This document shows, one piece after another, positions 21,724 through 32,500 of a stretch of 52,701 nucleotides of DNA. Origin of the DNA: Chara braunii (Eukaryota > Streptophyta > Charophyceae > Charales > Characeae); the NCBI GenBank assembly GCA_003427395.1, contig BFEA01000020.1:4577626-4630326 (forward strand), given 5' to 3'. Numbering within the stretch: the first letter of the stretch is position 1; each line of letters starts with the position of its first letter. The notes under the pieces were generated by a model that saw nothing but the letters and a program-made list of their open reading frames with translations, was not told the DNA's origin and made no database searches. A program made the position numbers and the translations under genes.

Positions 21724-21797
21724 AGGAACTATACAGAGAAGATTAGCATGGCCCCTGCGCAAGGATGACACAAATAAATCGAGAAAGGGTCCAAATT
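21724..21797 (+). pseudogene. U6 snRNA pseudogene, 5'-degraded
   Basis: It matches U6 from about GGAACTATACAGAGAAG through GCATGGCCCCTGCGCAAGG to AATCGAGAAAGGGTCC, followed by AAATTG and an 11-base A-run. The first third of U6 is missing or unrecognisable. The A-rich tail suggests retroposition. Confidence 0.8.
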
Positions 21798-23216
21798 GAA
21801 AAAAAAAAACAAAGTTTAAAAGAGAAACCCCAAGGGGTATGCAAAGATTTGAGTCCGTCAGCAGTGTTGGAAATGGTTTTGCCCGCCTTAAGTGAAGGCG
21901 GGCCTCTGCTAATATGCACCTAGGCCTCAGTGCAGGCCAATGCGACCATGGAAAGGGCACAATCCTGAGTGGTCTTCTGGGGTTTGCTGAGCCCATGCTT
22001 CACGACAGATTGTTACAAAGGAACTGCAGTTATTTTCCATAAAAAACCTACAGCAATAAATAAAATTCCCATGAAAATACCACTCGATTGAGTCCCAAAA
22101 AAAGGCATTTCATAACCAGTCGGGGCCTCAGTAATGCTGTGTGACCATGACCTACTTGCGAGACCCAAAGCTGGGCAGCCACGTTGGGCGGTTGAGCCCT
22201 CCAACCGAACGGGGCCCTGGGCACGTCTGGGAAAGGCCCTGGGCTGGTATGCTTGAGCCTGGCCTGCTCACTTCGGCTCTGGAGGCAGATATTGCCTGTG
22301 TGACTGGGCCCTGCATATTTCCAACGAGAGCCTACTCAGCCTAGAGGCCGACGTGTCACAACCGCCGTGGACCAATGAAAACGCAGCTGCTGTGTCACAT
22401 ACTGGCCACGAGCCAATCAGAATGCAGCGAACACTTGGAGCCGCGTTGCAGATTTGGGCGTGCCAAACTGCATCGGGCTCAGGCCAGTATCTGAACTGGT
22501 CGAGGGCACAGACACTTTGGCCCGACAGGAAGCTACTGGGCCCCATGGCCAGCCTGCACTTATGATAAAGGAAAGTGCCTGTCGCCTAGTCAGGCATTCT
22601 AGCCGGAGGCAACCTGGCGGCCACCCTGCTGGGGCGCTAGCTGGAGAGCGCGGACAGGCTCTAGTTGTGGAATTGGGGGCACTGCAAGTGGGGAGCAGGT
22701 GCGAGCGTCCATAGCCGGGCCTGCTTGTAGTGGCTGGTGATGGTGATGGTGGTCGTCGGGTGTCGGGGATGCACACTGTGGGGAGACAAGGGCGAGGCAG
22801 AGGGGAGATGAGACATATACCAGGCGCATGCTGGCAGTCTGAATTGGTGACATCATCGCGTACATTGGTCTTTTTTCAGCTGGAAGTTACTCCTGTTGCA
22901 TATTGTAGTCTAGGTTAGATAGGTGCCGAGTAGGATAGGCTGGGCGTCGAGCGCTAATAGAGAAGAGCGGCATTGGATGCTATGTTGGTGGTGGCGAGAG
23001 AGTGTCGACATTGACATTTGAGTTCATTGTATTGCTCTTATTTGGCTTGTATCTTGGTGCATTGTGCTTTCTGCTTGGTACAAGACTATCTGGGGCTCAG
23101 CGTTATATTGCAATCTGGATTATTTTGTGTCTATCGCTCTCGCTCAGTTTCCTTGCAGTCATTCCATAGCTTCCCAAAAAATAACGACGACAGCACGGGG
23201 AAGACTGGCAGACTGT
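21798..23216. other. GC-rich spacer, no gene recognised
   Basis: Frames of about 120 codons on both strands overlap and lack motifs. Two CCAAT words (22373 and 22414) lie in a moderately GC-rich stretch that could be promoter-like, but no transcript can be assigned. Confidence 0.35.
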
Positions 23217-23257
23217 GTCCTTCGGGACATCCGTTAAAATTGGAACGATACAGAGAA
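23217..23257 (+). pseudogene. U6 snRNA 5' fragment (41 nt)
   Basis: GTCCTTCGGGACATCCGTTA through GGAACGATACAGAGAA is a near-perfect U6 5' half, then identity stops abruptly at GAATAGG. Only the 5' part is present, unlike the other copies, which suggests template switching or a later break. Confidence 0.8.
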
Positions 23258-24934
23258 TAGGTTGAACCCTTTGCAGTCTGCAGAATGGCTTGTTGGTGTT
23301 TTCAGTCATCATATGCTTTGTCCCCTGCTGCAAAAGCCTGCAAGTGAACATCTTGGCCGGTGATGATGCAAGCAGCAGGTGGCAATGCTACCAGGCAGGC
23401 ATCATCAAGGTAAGCGGCAAGAAGCACCACACCAGATCTTAATGGAAGAGCCGGAAGGCGGCAATGCAATGAGGCGAGTGGGTGGGTGGGCAAACGGGAG
23501 AGCAAAGGAACACACCAGCAGGCAAACAGGTCAGCGAACACGGAACAGGACAGAGAACATAACCGGCAGAAAAAGCAGCAAGGCCGCACTAACATGGTAG
23601 TTCACACTCACAGCAAGGACCAAAGCAAACTATCCTTGACTCACACCACAATGGAAAACTCCACAGATCATTGGCTCAGACGCCACTATGAAGAGTCTGG
23701 GAGCTGCTTGAACTGATTGTTTGTCATCCCCAGCGAACAACACGAAAATACCCCCTCCCCTAAGAAGCTAAGACTTTCACAGACACGTCAAAGCAAACAA
23801 TGCATGCCCATTTGACACATCTTGAAGATCGCAAAAAAAAAAAGAAAAAGAAAGGATGTCAACAGTCAACTGAGTCTCAACTCCACTCAATAGACAAGGA
23901 GTTCACAGGGAAAAGAACACGGCAAGCACGAAGTCTACAACATTCATTAAGAAGATGGACCAAAAAAAATCAGAAAAGAACTCGTTATATGTCTGCGTGT
24001 TCGGAAGTTGCTGGACATCTGCACTCGTCGCGCAGCATGTTGCAACGAGTTCAATGCGGTTACACAAGGCCATGCAAAGTTGCAAACATGTCCTCACGCA
24101 GTGCATACTCATGCTAGCACTCTCTTAAATGTATCAGACCCCATTCAAGGGAAGACGTGGATGTATCTGAATGCAGTTACGTCCAGAAGTGAGTGAAGAA
24201 GTGCTAGTGTGAGTATGCCCCCCTCAGTGCATGAAAGCAAGGTCTGAGTGAAACAGGTTCCACTGTACACCGACTCATCAGTGCTTTGGTTCCGTTGATT
24301 TCAGGTTGGGGAAACTACTAGCATCACGAGCAAACCACCTTTATACGTCAGCGTCGTAAGGAGTGCTCGAGCAGGATATAGTACCGTTATGGGCCTGTGG
24401 TTGTATGAATTTGCTATCTCTGATTTTTAAGCCGCCAGTACGCTTCCCATATATCGGCCGCGGGAAAAAGATAGAGTCAAAGGTTTTGGAGTCGGATGAA
24501 TTTGGACGCTCCTGTAGTGCCCAGTCCGTTCATCATTGTCGCGGCTTGTTAACCGCCACGACTGATACCACGTTGGGCGTGGGGGCGCAGCCAGGACGGC
24601 GGGTGCACCACCGAGCGCAGTGTGTGTAACCCTTAGGCACTGCTGCATGGACGGTGCATGTTTGCAAGTACTATAGGGAGAGCAAATCGCATTTTGCACA
24701 TCAGGCGAATCCTGTAGCGAGCCCCAGACCATGAGTTGGGAACTCCATGAAAAAAAAAAACAAGTTGAATGGCCGAGTGTCAACTTCCTCCGAAATAGGG
24801 CTTCGTGGTCTGCCAGGCTCCAGCAGTCTTGCCTGTGTTCCACTACCCAAACTGTTTCTTCAAACTGTTCCTTCACTCATTGTTCACCCTTTTCTCAACT
24901 TCATCCAGTAACAGCCTACCAGGCCAACTTTCTT

Positions 24935-24966
<32 letters not shown>

Positions 24967-25610
24967 CAGTCGGTGCACCCATGAACTCTTCAAATAGAGA
25001 CCTGAGTTCAAACGGCAGATTGGAACTAGAATGAATGAAATTGGGCCTCGCCACAACTCTCGAAATGTTAGAAAGACAAAAAGTGTGGCGGGTGCATCTG
25101 GCCAAGTATCCATGCCAACTTTCATAGAGTGGTCATAGGGAGTCTTATTGCTTTGATTGGCAATTTCAGCCTGTATGGGGGTCAGAAGTCACTTTGTGTG
25201 AACTTCATGATTTGGCCCACATTCTTCTTCTACTTGTTATCCTTTAATCCAATCTAAATGGATTGGAGTTCAGTGGAGTAGAAATGGTAGGACTTTCCTT
25301 GATGTAGGTCATGGCAACTTCACCCTGATTCAGTTAAGAGAGACTCGCCGTGAGTACATTGACTGGCTTTTGTTTAAGAAGGCATCTTAGGGTTGTATGG
25401 ATGCAGCAACTCATCTTCTGTAGGTGAAATTGCTCGCGAGGGTAGAGTGCACTGGATTCATTACCGAAGGGCGCCGTTCGCAGGTCCACCTCTGCCCTCC
25501 TTCGCAGTGATTCCTGTTGTCTCACCTTCAAGAACCCTATTTCCCAGCCTTCAAGGTTTCTTTCTTGCGAGGGAGAATAGCACCTTACTTTTTTTTTTGC
25601 ATATAAGTTT
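23258..25610. other. No gene recognised; poly(T) at 24939-24966
   Basis: Open frames up to 149 codons (24427-24876, minus) have no recognisable domain. An A-run at 23831-23849 and a T-run at 24939-24966 may be tails of old retroposons on opposite strands. Confidence 0.4.
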
Positions 25611-25669
25611 GGACCATTTCTCAATTAATGCTTGCCGTCCTTGTGCAGGGGCCATGCTAATCTTCTCTG
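25611..25669 (-). pseudogene. U6 snRNA 3' fragment
   Basis: The reverse complement reads CAGAGAAGATTAGCATGGCC through to GAGAAATGGTCC, the 3' 59 nt of U6, followed on the minus strand by an A-rich run. Its 5' edge abuts the 87-bp tandem repeat at 25678. Typical of 5'-truncated retroposition. Confidence 0.8.
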
Positions 25670-25677
25670 CTCCCTCC

Positions 25678-25851
25678 ACCATATCCACACCTCTATCCGC
25701 CCCACAGATCACAGGTTCAACCTCCGACACGAGAACTCGGACCGCACGCCACTGCCTTCACGCTACCATATCCACACCTCGATCCGCCCCACAGATCACA
25801 GGTTCCACCTCCGACACGAGAACTCAAACCGCACGCCACAGCCTTCACGCT
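25678..25851 (+). repeat. 87-bp tandem duplication
   Basis: Two copies of ACCATATCCACACCTC, CGCCCCACAGATCACAGG, GACACGAGAACTC, starting at 25678 and 25765. As 87 is divisible by three, the open frame at 25393-26136 stays open through both copies, but the DNA looks like repeat rather than gene. Confidence 0.85.
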
Positions 25852-26041
25852 ACCTCCAGCCCTGGCAGCCCACCATCCCTTCCCCATGTTCCCGCATCAC
25901 CCTCGCGATTTCGAATCCTCCCTTTGGCCGCCCTATCCCGCCCCCGCCCACTCTCGCTCTCCACTCTCCAAAGAGTTTCGCTCTCAGGACCTGGCAGCAC
26001 TCCGGAAACAGTCTCAGGACCCAGCAGCACTTTAGAAACTT

Positions 26042-26155
26042 TCCAAAATGCGTTGTACCACAATTTTCCGCCCACACCTGCATGCACCTGGCTGCTATTC
26101 CGTCCAGAAGTAAGTGCTCCAGTAATAAGTACTTGAAATGAAAGAGTCCTATCAG
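26042..26155 (+). repeat. Dispersed repeat C, copy 1
   Basis: It contains TTCCAAAATGCGTTGTACC, CCCACACCTGCATGCACC, GGCTGCTATTCCGTCCAGAA and AAGAGTCCTATC. Related copies lie at 26920-27010 and 27662-27750, with a fragment near 27760-27800. The family is unknown. Confidence 0.6.
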
Positions 26156-26268
26156 CCAAGTAGAAAACAGTGGAGCTACATGGGCCGGTGTCAGGCCTAA
26201 CACGGCCTGTGAATTTTGTAGGTAACTACTCAGTCCTTGCCCCACCGTTGATACAGATCTCTGATCCC

Positions 26269-26549
26269 CCCATTTGCTAGGCTACCAGTCGGGCCGCCCG
26301 GGTCCCAGGTGGCCAACCCGTGCAAGGAGGTCCCAGCAAAAAAAAAAAAAAAAAAATCCAAAAAATCCGAAAAACAACTATGTTATGCAGAAAACTAAAC
26401 TGAACAACTTTTGCCTCAGGGTCACATCGAAATTCTTCACCAAAATTAAATTAAAAATTAAAAATTAAAAATATATATATTTTTTTTTTTATTTTCTTGG
26501 CCCGGCCGGGCAAGTGACCCCGGGCCACTCTGGTAGCCTAGCCCATTTG
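26269..26549 (+). mobile_element. Complete family A element with perfect terminal repeats
   Basis: The element is 26277-26541 (265 bp), with perfect 12-bp terminal inverted repeats CTAGGCTACCAG and CTGGTAGCCTAG, flanked by the 8-bp direct repeat CCCATTTG (26269-26276 and 26542-26549). The interior matches the copy at 20225. There is no coding capacity, so movement would need a transposase from elsewhere. hAT-like or P-like is inferred from the 8-bp duplication. Confidence 0.88.
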
Positions 26550-26620
26550 TCCTTATCTAAGAATACCTTACCTGATCATTAATAGAAGTACGAGAGTTGT
26601 ACCAATACACAGACATTGAA

Positions 26621-26735
26621 GCTAAACCGGCTGATGCTGCCGGGATAACTCCGGGTTGAATTGTGAGGTCCCCGGCCTCGAGATAACCTTTTTTTTTTTT
26701 TGGAATATGAATGGAAAAAAAAAAAAAAAAAAAAA

Positions 26736-26793
<58 letters not shown>

Positions 26794-26907
26794 GAACGGG
26801 ATACTTNTTTTTTTTTCAAGTTTTTTTTTTTTTTTAATTAAGGAAAAACACAATTTCTTATGCAATAAAATTCCACTCGAGGCCCGGGACCTCACAATTC
26901 TACCCGG
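26621..26907. repeat. Foldback with A/T homopolymer core
   Basis: Arms 26651-26682 and 26876-26907 match at about 30 of 32 positions in inverted orientation (core ATTGTGAGGTCCCCGGCCTC). Between them lie an A-run (26714-26737) and a T-run of about 50 (26740-26792), with an N at 26807. The left flank from 26621 also matches 42870-42930. It may be a real foldback element or an assembly fold-over. Confidence 0.55.
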
Positions 26908-26919
26908 TATCCAGGCACT

Positions 26920-27010
26920 TTTCAAATGCATAGTACCACAATTTCTCGCCCACACCTGCATGCATCTGGCTGCTATTCCGTCTGGAAACAGTCTCACGAC
27001 CTGGCAGCAC
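26920..27010 (+). repeat. Dispersed repeat C, copy 2
   Basis: Carries AAATGCATAGTACCAC, CCCACACCTGCATGCATC and GGCTGCTATTCCGTCTGG, homologous to 26042-26155. Confidence 0.55.
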
Positions 27011-27088
27011 TTACTTTTCTTTTTTTCTTTTTTTTTTTAAAGGTAAGCTATATTCTTCTCTCATTCTTTTTTTTTTTTTTTTTTTTTT

Positions 27089-27181
27089 GGACCGTTTCTT
27101 GATTTATGCGTGTCATCCTTGCGCAGGGGCCATGCTAATCTTCTCTGTATGGTTCCAATTGTAACGGATGTCCCGAAGGAC
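27089..27181 (-). pseudogene. Near-full-length U6 snRNA retropseudogene
   Basis: The reverse complement runs from GTCCTTCGGGACATCCGTTA through GAAGATTAGCATGGCCCC to AATCAAGAAACGGTCC, almost all of U6. An A-tail follows on the minus strand (T-run at 27067-27088). A possible short target duplication, CTCTCAT, lies at 27058-27064 and 27183-27189. No USE or TATA element is seen, so it is a retrocopy. Confidence 0.85.
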
Positions 27182-27239
27182 ACTCTCATCTATTTCATCT
27201 TTCTTGGTAGTACACATCTATCACATCCTCTCGCTAGTC

Positions 27240-27656
27240 TATGTATAGTACGGGGGAACACCAACCAACCCCGATCTCTCCCCAGCCCACGGGGACCACA
27301 GCTGTGGTGCGAGTGCAAGGATGTACTATCAGTCCCTCATCACGCTGACAAGAGGTGGGCAGGCATTGCCGATGGGGGAAATCAGCAGTGCTAGCACTGA
27401 GCAATGGCCAGTCACTGCCTGCACCTCCCCCTACTCCCCCCCAACCCCATACGGCGGTGTTTAATGGCCAATATTGTCGCCGCATAGCAGCCAACAACAT
27501 CAGCCAAGGTCCTGCCAATGCTGGCTTGGGTGGCCAAGGGGTTATCTCTAGCTGGTAGAACACCAAGTTTGCCCAGGCACGTATGTGAGGATATGGGGAT
27601 TGAACCCACGACCTCCTGAATGCAACTTCTGTGCTTTACCAACTGAGCTAGTCCCG
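27240..27656 (-). mobile_element. tRNA-derived SINE (head at 27585-27656)
   Basis: On the minus strand the head starts GCGGGACTAGCTCAGTTGG, a perfect Pol III A box, followed about 35 bases on by GGTTCAATCC, a B box. The T arm is sound: stem GTGGG/CCCAT around the loop TTCAATC. The 3' acceptor strand is absent and the sequence continues into an unrelated body, so this is a tRNA-like SINE promoter, not a tRNA gene. The body end is uncertain. A U6 retrocopy with an A-tail lies just downstream in the same orientation. Confidence 0.6.
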
Positions 27657-27661
27657 CTGGC

Positions 27662-27750
27662 ACTTTCCAAAATGCTTCGTCCACACCTGCATGCACCTGG
27701 CTGCTATTCCGTCCAGAAGTAAGTGCTTTAAATGAAAGAGTCCTGGCATA
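27662..27750 (+). repeat. Dispersed repeat C, copy 3
   Basis: Carries TTCCAAAATGC, CCACACCTGCATGCACC, GGCTGCTATTCCGTCCAGAA and AAATGAAAGAGTCCTGGC. It directly abuts the SINE head. Confidence 0.55.
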
Positions 27751-28234
27751 GTGCAGCAACTTTTAGGCCACACCTGCATACTATTCCGTCCAGAAATATT
27801 TGTCCTGGAATACTTGAAAATGAAAAATCAAAAAGTCCAAAATTTCCTAAACTAGAAACGGTGCACTGCCCGCACATCCCTGAACGGCCACAAACCCCTC
27901 TCCAACGACCGCAATCACACTACCCACACAAACGACCGGTCGTTGCCTTGTGATCGCCGGCAACCCTCTTTTGCACGCAACGACGCCCTGTATAACCCTG
28001 TAAGCAGTAGACGACATTCCCCATATAGAAAGTGTTCGCTAAACGACAAAAGACATCCATGTATATGCTGCGAACTTTTTTTTTTTTTTTACAAGGAAAC
28101 TCTGCTCATTCTTATTACCACACAAAAAGGGAGGCCCGGAATTCCTCAACAAACAACCCGGAATGAAAGGAAAAACAATACTGGGACCATTACCCAGCTT
28201 AGGCTGCGAACTTTCACAAGTACTGGTGCTTCAG

Positions 28235-28382
28235 CATTGTATGGGTACAGCAGGTGATGCTCCCCACCAATAGATGGAGCCTCTCCCCAGATGCTAGTGG
28301 TGTCTGCTCTTATCAGCACCATTAACACTGGCGTGGGTTTTTGTTAAAAAAAATAATAATAAAAAAAAACATTGTCTGGGTA
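28235..28382 (+). mobile_element. Very short LINE 3' end with target duplication
   Basis: The insert 28248-28369 shares CTCCCCACCAATAGATGGAG and an AAAATAATAAT tail with the end of LINE-1 at 35088-35147. It is flanked by CATTGTATGGGTA (28235-28247) and CATTGTCTGGGTA (28370-28382), a 13-bp target duplication with one mismatch. It is a severely 5'-truncated LINE insertion of about 120 bp. Confidence 0.65.
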
Positions 28383-29521
28383 AAACACCTCGTGCCACCA
28401 AAGCGTTGTATGGATAAACGTCTTGTGCTGCTATTTCTCCCATCAGTGCCCACTCGCGGAATGCTCTAAAGTAATCCAGAATTTATTGTTGGTCTCGTTT
28501 CGCCTGCATTTGAGTCAAGGCCACCCATAACCACCGTCTTCACCCGGAACATAATGCAGATGGATTGCACACGAATAGAAGACATAGGCTGCTTTCTGTT
28601 CGAATACAATGCACATGCCTTCTATTCGAATACAACGTGTATGGGTTCTATTCAAAACTGTTTTGGGGGGCGGCGGGCGCTGCCGGGAGCTGCCGGGAGC
28701 GCCGCGCTGGCTATGGTGGTGGGAGGGAGAGGTGGTAGCAGTGCTGCTTGGTGCGTGAGTGCTGTCCTTTATAGCGGCTGCAAGGGTGGCTGAGTATTGT
28801 GTTTTGCAGACAGACCTCATGGGCGGGGGCTTCCCTTTTGACGCTTGCGGAGAGGAAGGTTGTTTACGAAGGAGTGTCCACGTCGCGTTGAAGGGAGGTT
28901 GTACATCACGATGCTGTAGGTCAAAAGAGCTAGGGTTATGGGCCCCTTCTTCCTCGAGTGATGGCTCTTATGGTCAGTCTTGCCCATGTATGGTTTGGTG
29001 TCTCAGTGTACCGGACGCTGGCCTGATTGCTCTGATTCTGATTCTGTGAATGAATTCTCGTGAAAGAATTTTGATTCTTAGTTTGACTTTGCTTTTGAGT
29101 ACTAATGATCTTGTCTAATCACGTTCCTGTTATTGTTTGTCTGATGATTGATATTCTCGAGTGTATCGAAATCCCTGATTTTAATTCTAAGTTTATGGGT
29201 TCCAATAGTCCTTTACGTTGGCTTTCTAAATTGATCTTAATTTCTTTTAATAACACTACCGTGGAAAGTTCCTATGAAATTTCCTATTAAAATTTCTGAT
29301 TTTTTACAATCATGAGTCCGTTTTTGGACATCTCAAGTAAATCAAAAGAGACTTCCCAACTACCCTCGAATTCTATATCTCTGAATCTCAATTCAAAAAT
29401 AATTTCTTATTGTAATTTCCTTAGCATCGATTAGTATTACGGTCATAACGATTTCCTGAACCCTAGTTCTGGAAATCAGAGTCATTCTCTCTTGTATTCA
29501 ATAGGCTTCTGAGGTTTCAGA
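28383..29521. other. No gene recognised
   Basis: 28570-28655 holds repeated TTCGAATACAA/ATGCACATGCC words related to 51900-52080. 28690-29060 has short motif-free frames. The frame at 29105-29290 contains SNHVPV, faintly like the LINE endonuclease SDHxPV end, but the surroundings do not match. Confidence 0.4.
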
Positions 29522-32500
29522 AAAAAGTCGAACCAAGGTAGAAGCTTCTATAAGCTGAACACTTTCCTCTTGTCCATCGATCGTTTCAAGACCTACCTTA
29601 AAGAGGTGTGGTCCTACTGGCAAGAACAAAAACATCAGATTCAAGACATAGTCGTATGGTTCAATAACGGCCTGGCTTTTCTAGGACGCAAGTGCAATGA
29701 ATACTCTAAACTTCTCGCGGCGCGCCGCCACGCTGAAGAACCAGACCTGCAACGACAACTGCAACACATACAACAACAGGAAAACGAGACAGCAGAGGAG
29801 CAAGACGAGCTAGCCAGAACGGTCCATACCATAGAAACCCGCCTGGTCGACTGTATGGAGTACAGATGGCAAGGCGTGCGGATCCGAGGGAGACTATCCA
29901 AACATAACACGGAGGGGGCCATGGACACAAGATTCTATGCACTAGCCAAGGCTAAATCAGGCAGGACAGTAATCGAAGCCCTTAAGGACCCCGAAGACCA
30001 GCAAGGTCCCCCTCATACGTCGACAGCCGCTTGCACACAGATTGCAAGGGACTTCTATCAAACCTTGTTCACCTCGGAGTGCGGGAAGCACCCGATACAC
30101 CGAAGAATGGAGGAAATCGATGACTTCCTGCGTCCACTCACCAAAACCCTCATGGAACAGCAGAGGGACGACCTAGACAAACCTCTATAGAAAGAAGAAA
30201 TATGGACCGCACTGACACAAATGGAAGAAGAAAAAACTCCAGGCATAGACGAGCTTCCCAAGGAGTTCTGGGAGGCAATGTGGTCACATATATCACAAGA
30301 TCTCATGGACTTCTACCAGGAGGTATGGGCCACAGGACAGACTGGGGAGCTGGTTGGGCAGGGGGTGCTGACGCTCCTCTATAAGAAAGGGGCAAGGCTT
30401 AACATAAGAAACTACAGGCCCATCACCCTGCTCAAAGTAGTCTTCAAGATGATGGCTAAAGCGCTGGCCAATCGCTTGACAGCACTGATGCCAGACATCA
30501 TCCATCCAGACCAAACAGGCTTCATACAAGGTCGGAACATTCAGGGTAACATTCTTTTGGTCAACGAGACGATTAAACTGGCCAGACAATCTAGAAATAA
30601 TGCGGCCATCATTTTCATTGACTTCGAAAAAACTTATGATCATGTAGATTGGGTCTTCCTAAACTAGTGTTTGCAAAAACTTAACTTCGGGCCGGACTTT
30701 AGGAGATGGATAAGGATCCTCCACTCCAGCGCAACCACCAGAGTCATGGTGAATGGCAACCTGGCCCCCCCCATCAATCTGCAAAGATCAGTCAGACAAG
30801 GAGACCCCATAGCCCCATACCTTTTTGTTATAATTATGGAAGCACTAGCTACTAATCTCAAAACTCATAAGGACATCAAAAGAATTCAGGTGTCTGCAAT
30901 CCCCAAAGAGGCGATCCCGGTCTATTCACTGTTTGCAGATGACCTGACCTTGTTGGTAGATGCCTCATGGGAATTATTGGAAGAAATCCAACGTATGATG
31001 GATCGATTATGTAAACTCTCAGACATGAGTCTAAATTGGGGCAATAAAACCCAAGGCTGGTGGATCCACCATCAGGGATTGAGGCATCCAGAACTCCCCA
31101 AACTCAAATGGCTCCCAGAAGAAGCGCCCATCAGAGTGCTAGGCGTGTCAATGACGGCGGCAGGAAGGCCAACTATCAACAATGAGTGGCTAACGGACCC
31201 TCCCCTGGCCAAAATGACACTCTGGAAGAACAAACACACCTCGCTATTTGGACGCTCTCTGATAATAAATAATGTGGTACTGGCCACTCTATGGTACAAG
31301 TCAACAATTTGGGCCCTGGACAAGAAGGCCTTGCGCCCATTGAAGCGGCAAATAACAACCTTTCTATGGAGGAGCGACCATGAGAAGTTAAATGTGATTA
31401 ACCGCGTGACATGGCACTCCATCATCCAACCTAAAACAAAAGGGGGGCTAGGCATTCTAGACCCGTTGGCGCAAACAAAAGCACTGGCAGTGCAATGGAC
31501 CAAACGTCTGATTTTTGACCCAGCCATCCCCTGGAAAGGGTTGGCGCTGGAACAGATCTCCAGATTGGCACCCCAGACAGCCGAGGGGAGTGACCCGCGG
31601 ATGTGGCTTGAAAATAGGGATTGGCCCATCCCAAGGCCTAGGCCGATCCAACAAGGCCTTGACCCCCCCTCCCCCAGACGAGCGGCAAGGGCTGACCTGC
31701 GTAACGATCCGTTCTGGCCCTCACTCCTCAAAACATGGAGGAACCTCCCCTTACCAGATAAAACCGCGCCGGACAGATGGGAGGAAGTAGCGAGGCAGCC
31801 CCTAGTTGAGGGGTACTGAGAGTGAAGGGCATCTGGGACATGGAACAGAAGGATTGGATAAACCCCGAGCAACTAAGACAAAAGTTGAGGTATTGTCACC
31901 GGCCGCAAGAAGCCCTGGAGGCGATAGTGGAAAAGATCCCCCTGGACTGGTGGAGGATCCTGCACAAAAGGCCTACCCTACAAATATTGGACTGGGTGGC
32001 AGTGGAAGGGCGACAAGGAGAAGTAGGCAGGGTGACCCGCTGTCCCCGTGGAGGAAGCGTGGAAGTACAACTCTTCCAAATGGGACCGGACAACATAATC
32101 CAAACGAGTAACCCGAAAGAAACCATGGAGTACCAAAAAGAAACTCTTTTCAAAATTAGAGTCCTCGAGGAGAATGAACAAAGCCTAGCTTTCCAACCTG
32201 ACTCCCCGATCCACCACCTGGCCTTGGATCCACTGGAGTGGACATGGACAACTCGGTGGGGGAAGGGAAGGAGCATCACTAGGACATTACATGGACTAAC
32301 GGTCAGATCCACCTACAGGCTGCTTAGGCCGACAATGAACCTTCGAGACCAGGCAGCGGAACGCTGGAGGAACCACTTGAATTTCAGCACAGCTGATCTC
32401 AGACCGATCAAGTGGTTCAAAATGGCCAAAGCAAAGCCGGCCAAAATCGCCTCCCTTCAATGGCAGCTGGAACATCGCTGCCTACCCACCAATAATTGGC

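Noticed and set aside
22373-22430. Promoter with two CCAAT boxes
   Set aside because: No TATA, no downstream gene; CCAAT words are common by chance.
24427-24876. 149-codon minus frame
   Set aside because: No recognisable motif, no splice context, and frames overlap on the other strand.
25393-26136. 247-codon plus frame
   Set aside because: It crosses a U6 fragment, an 87-bp duplication and repeat C; Ser/Pro/Thr-rich with no domain.
27585-27656. Functional tRNA gene
   Set aside because: A and B boxes and T arm are good, but the anticodon stem is poor and the 3' acceptor strand is absent.
29105-29290. Possible remnant of the LINE-1 endonuclease (SNHVPV)
   Set aside because: Only six residues resemble SDHxPV, and about 400 bases instead of about 50 separate it from the linker.
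31072-31872. 266-codon minus frame opposite LINE-1
   Set aside because: Antisense shadow of the reverse-transcriptase frame.
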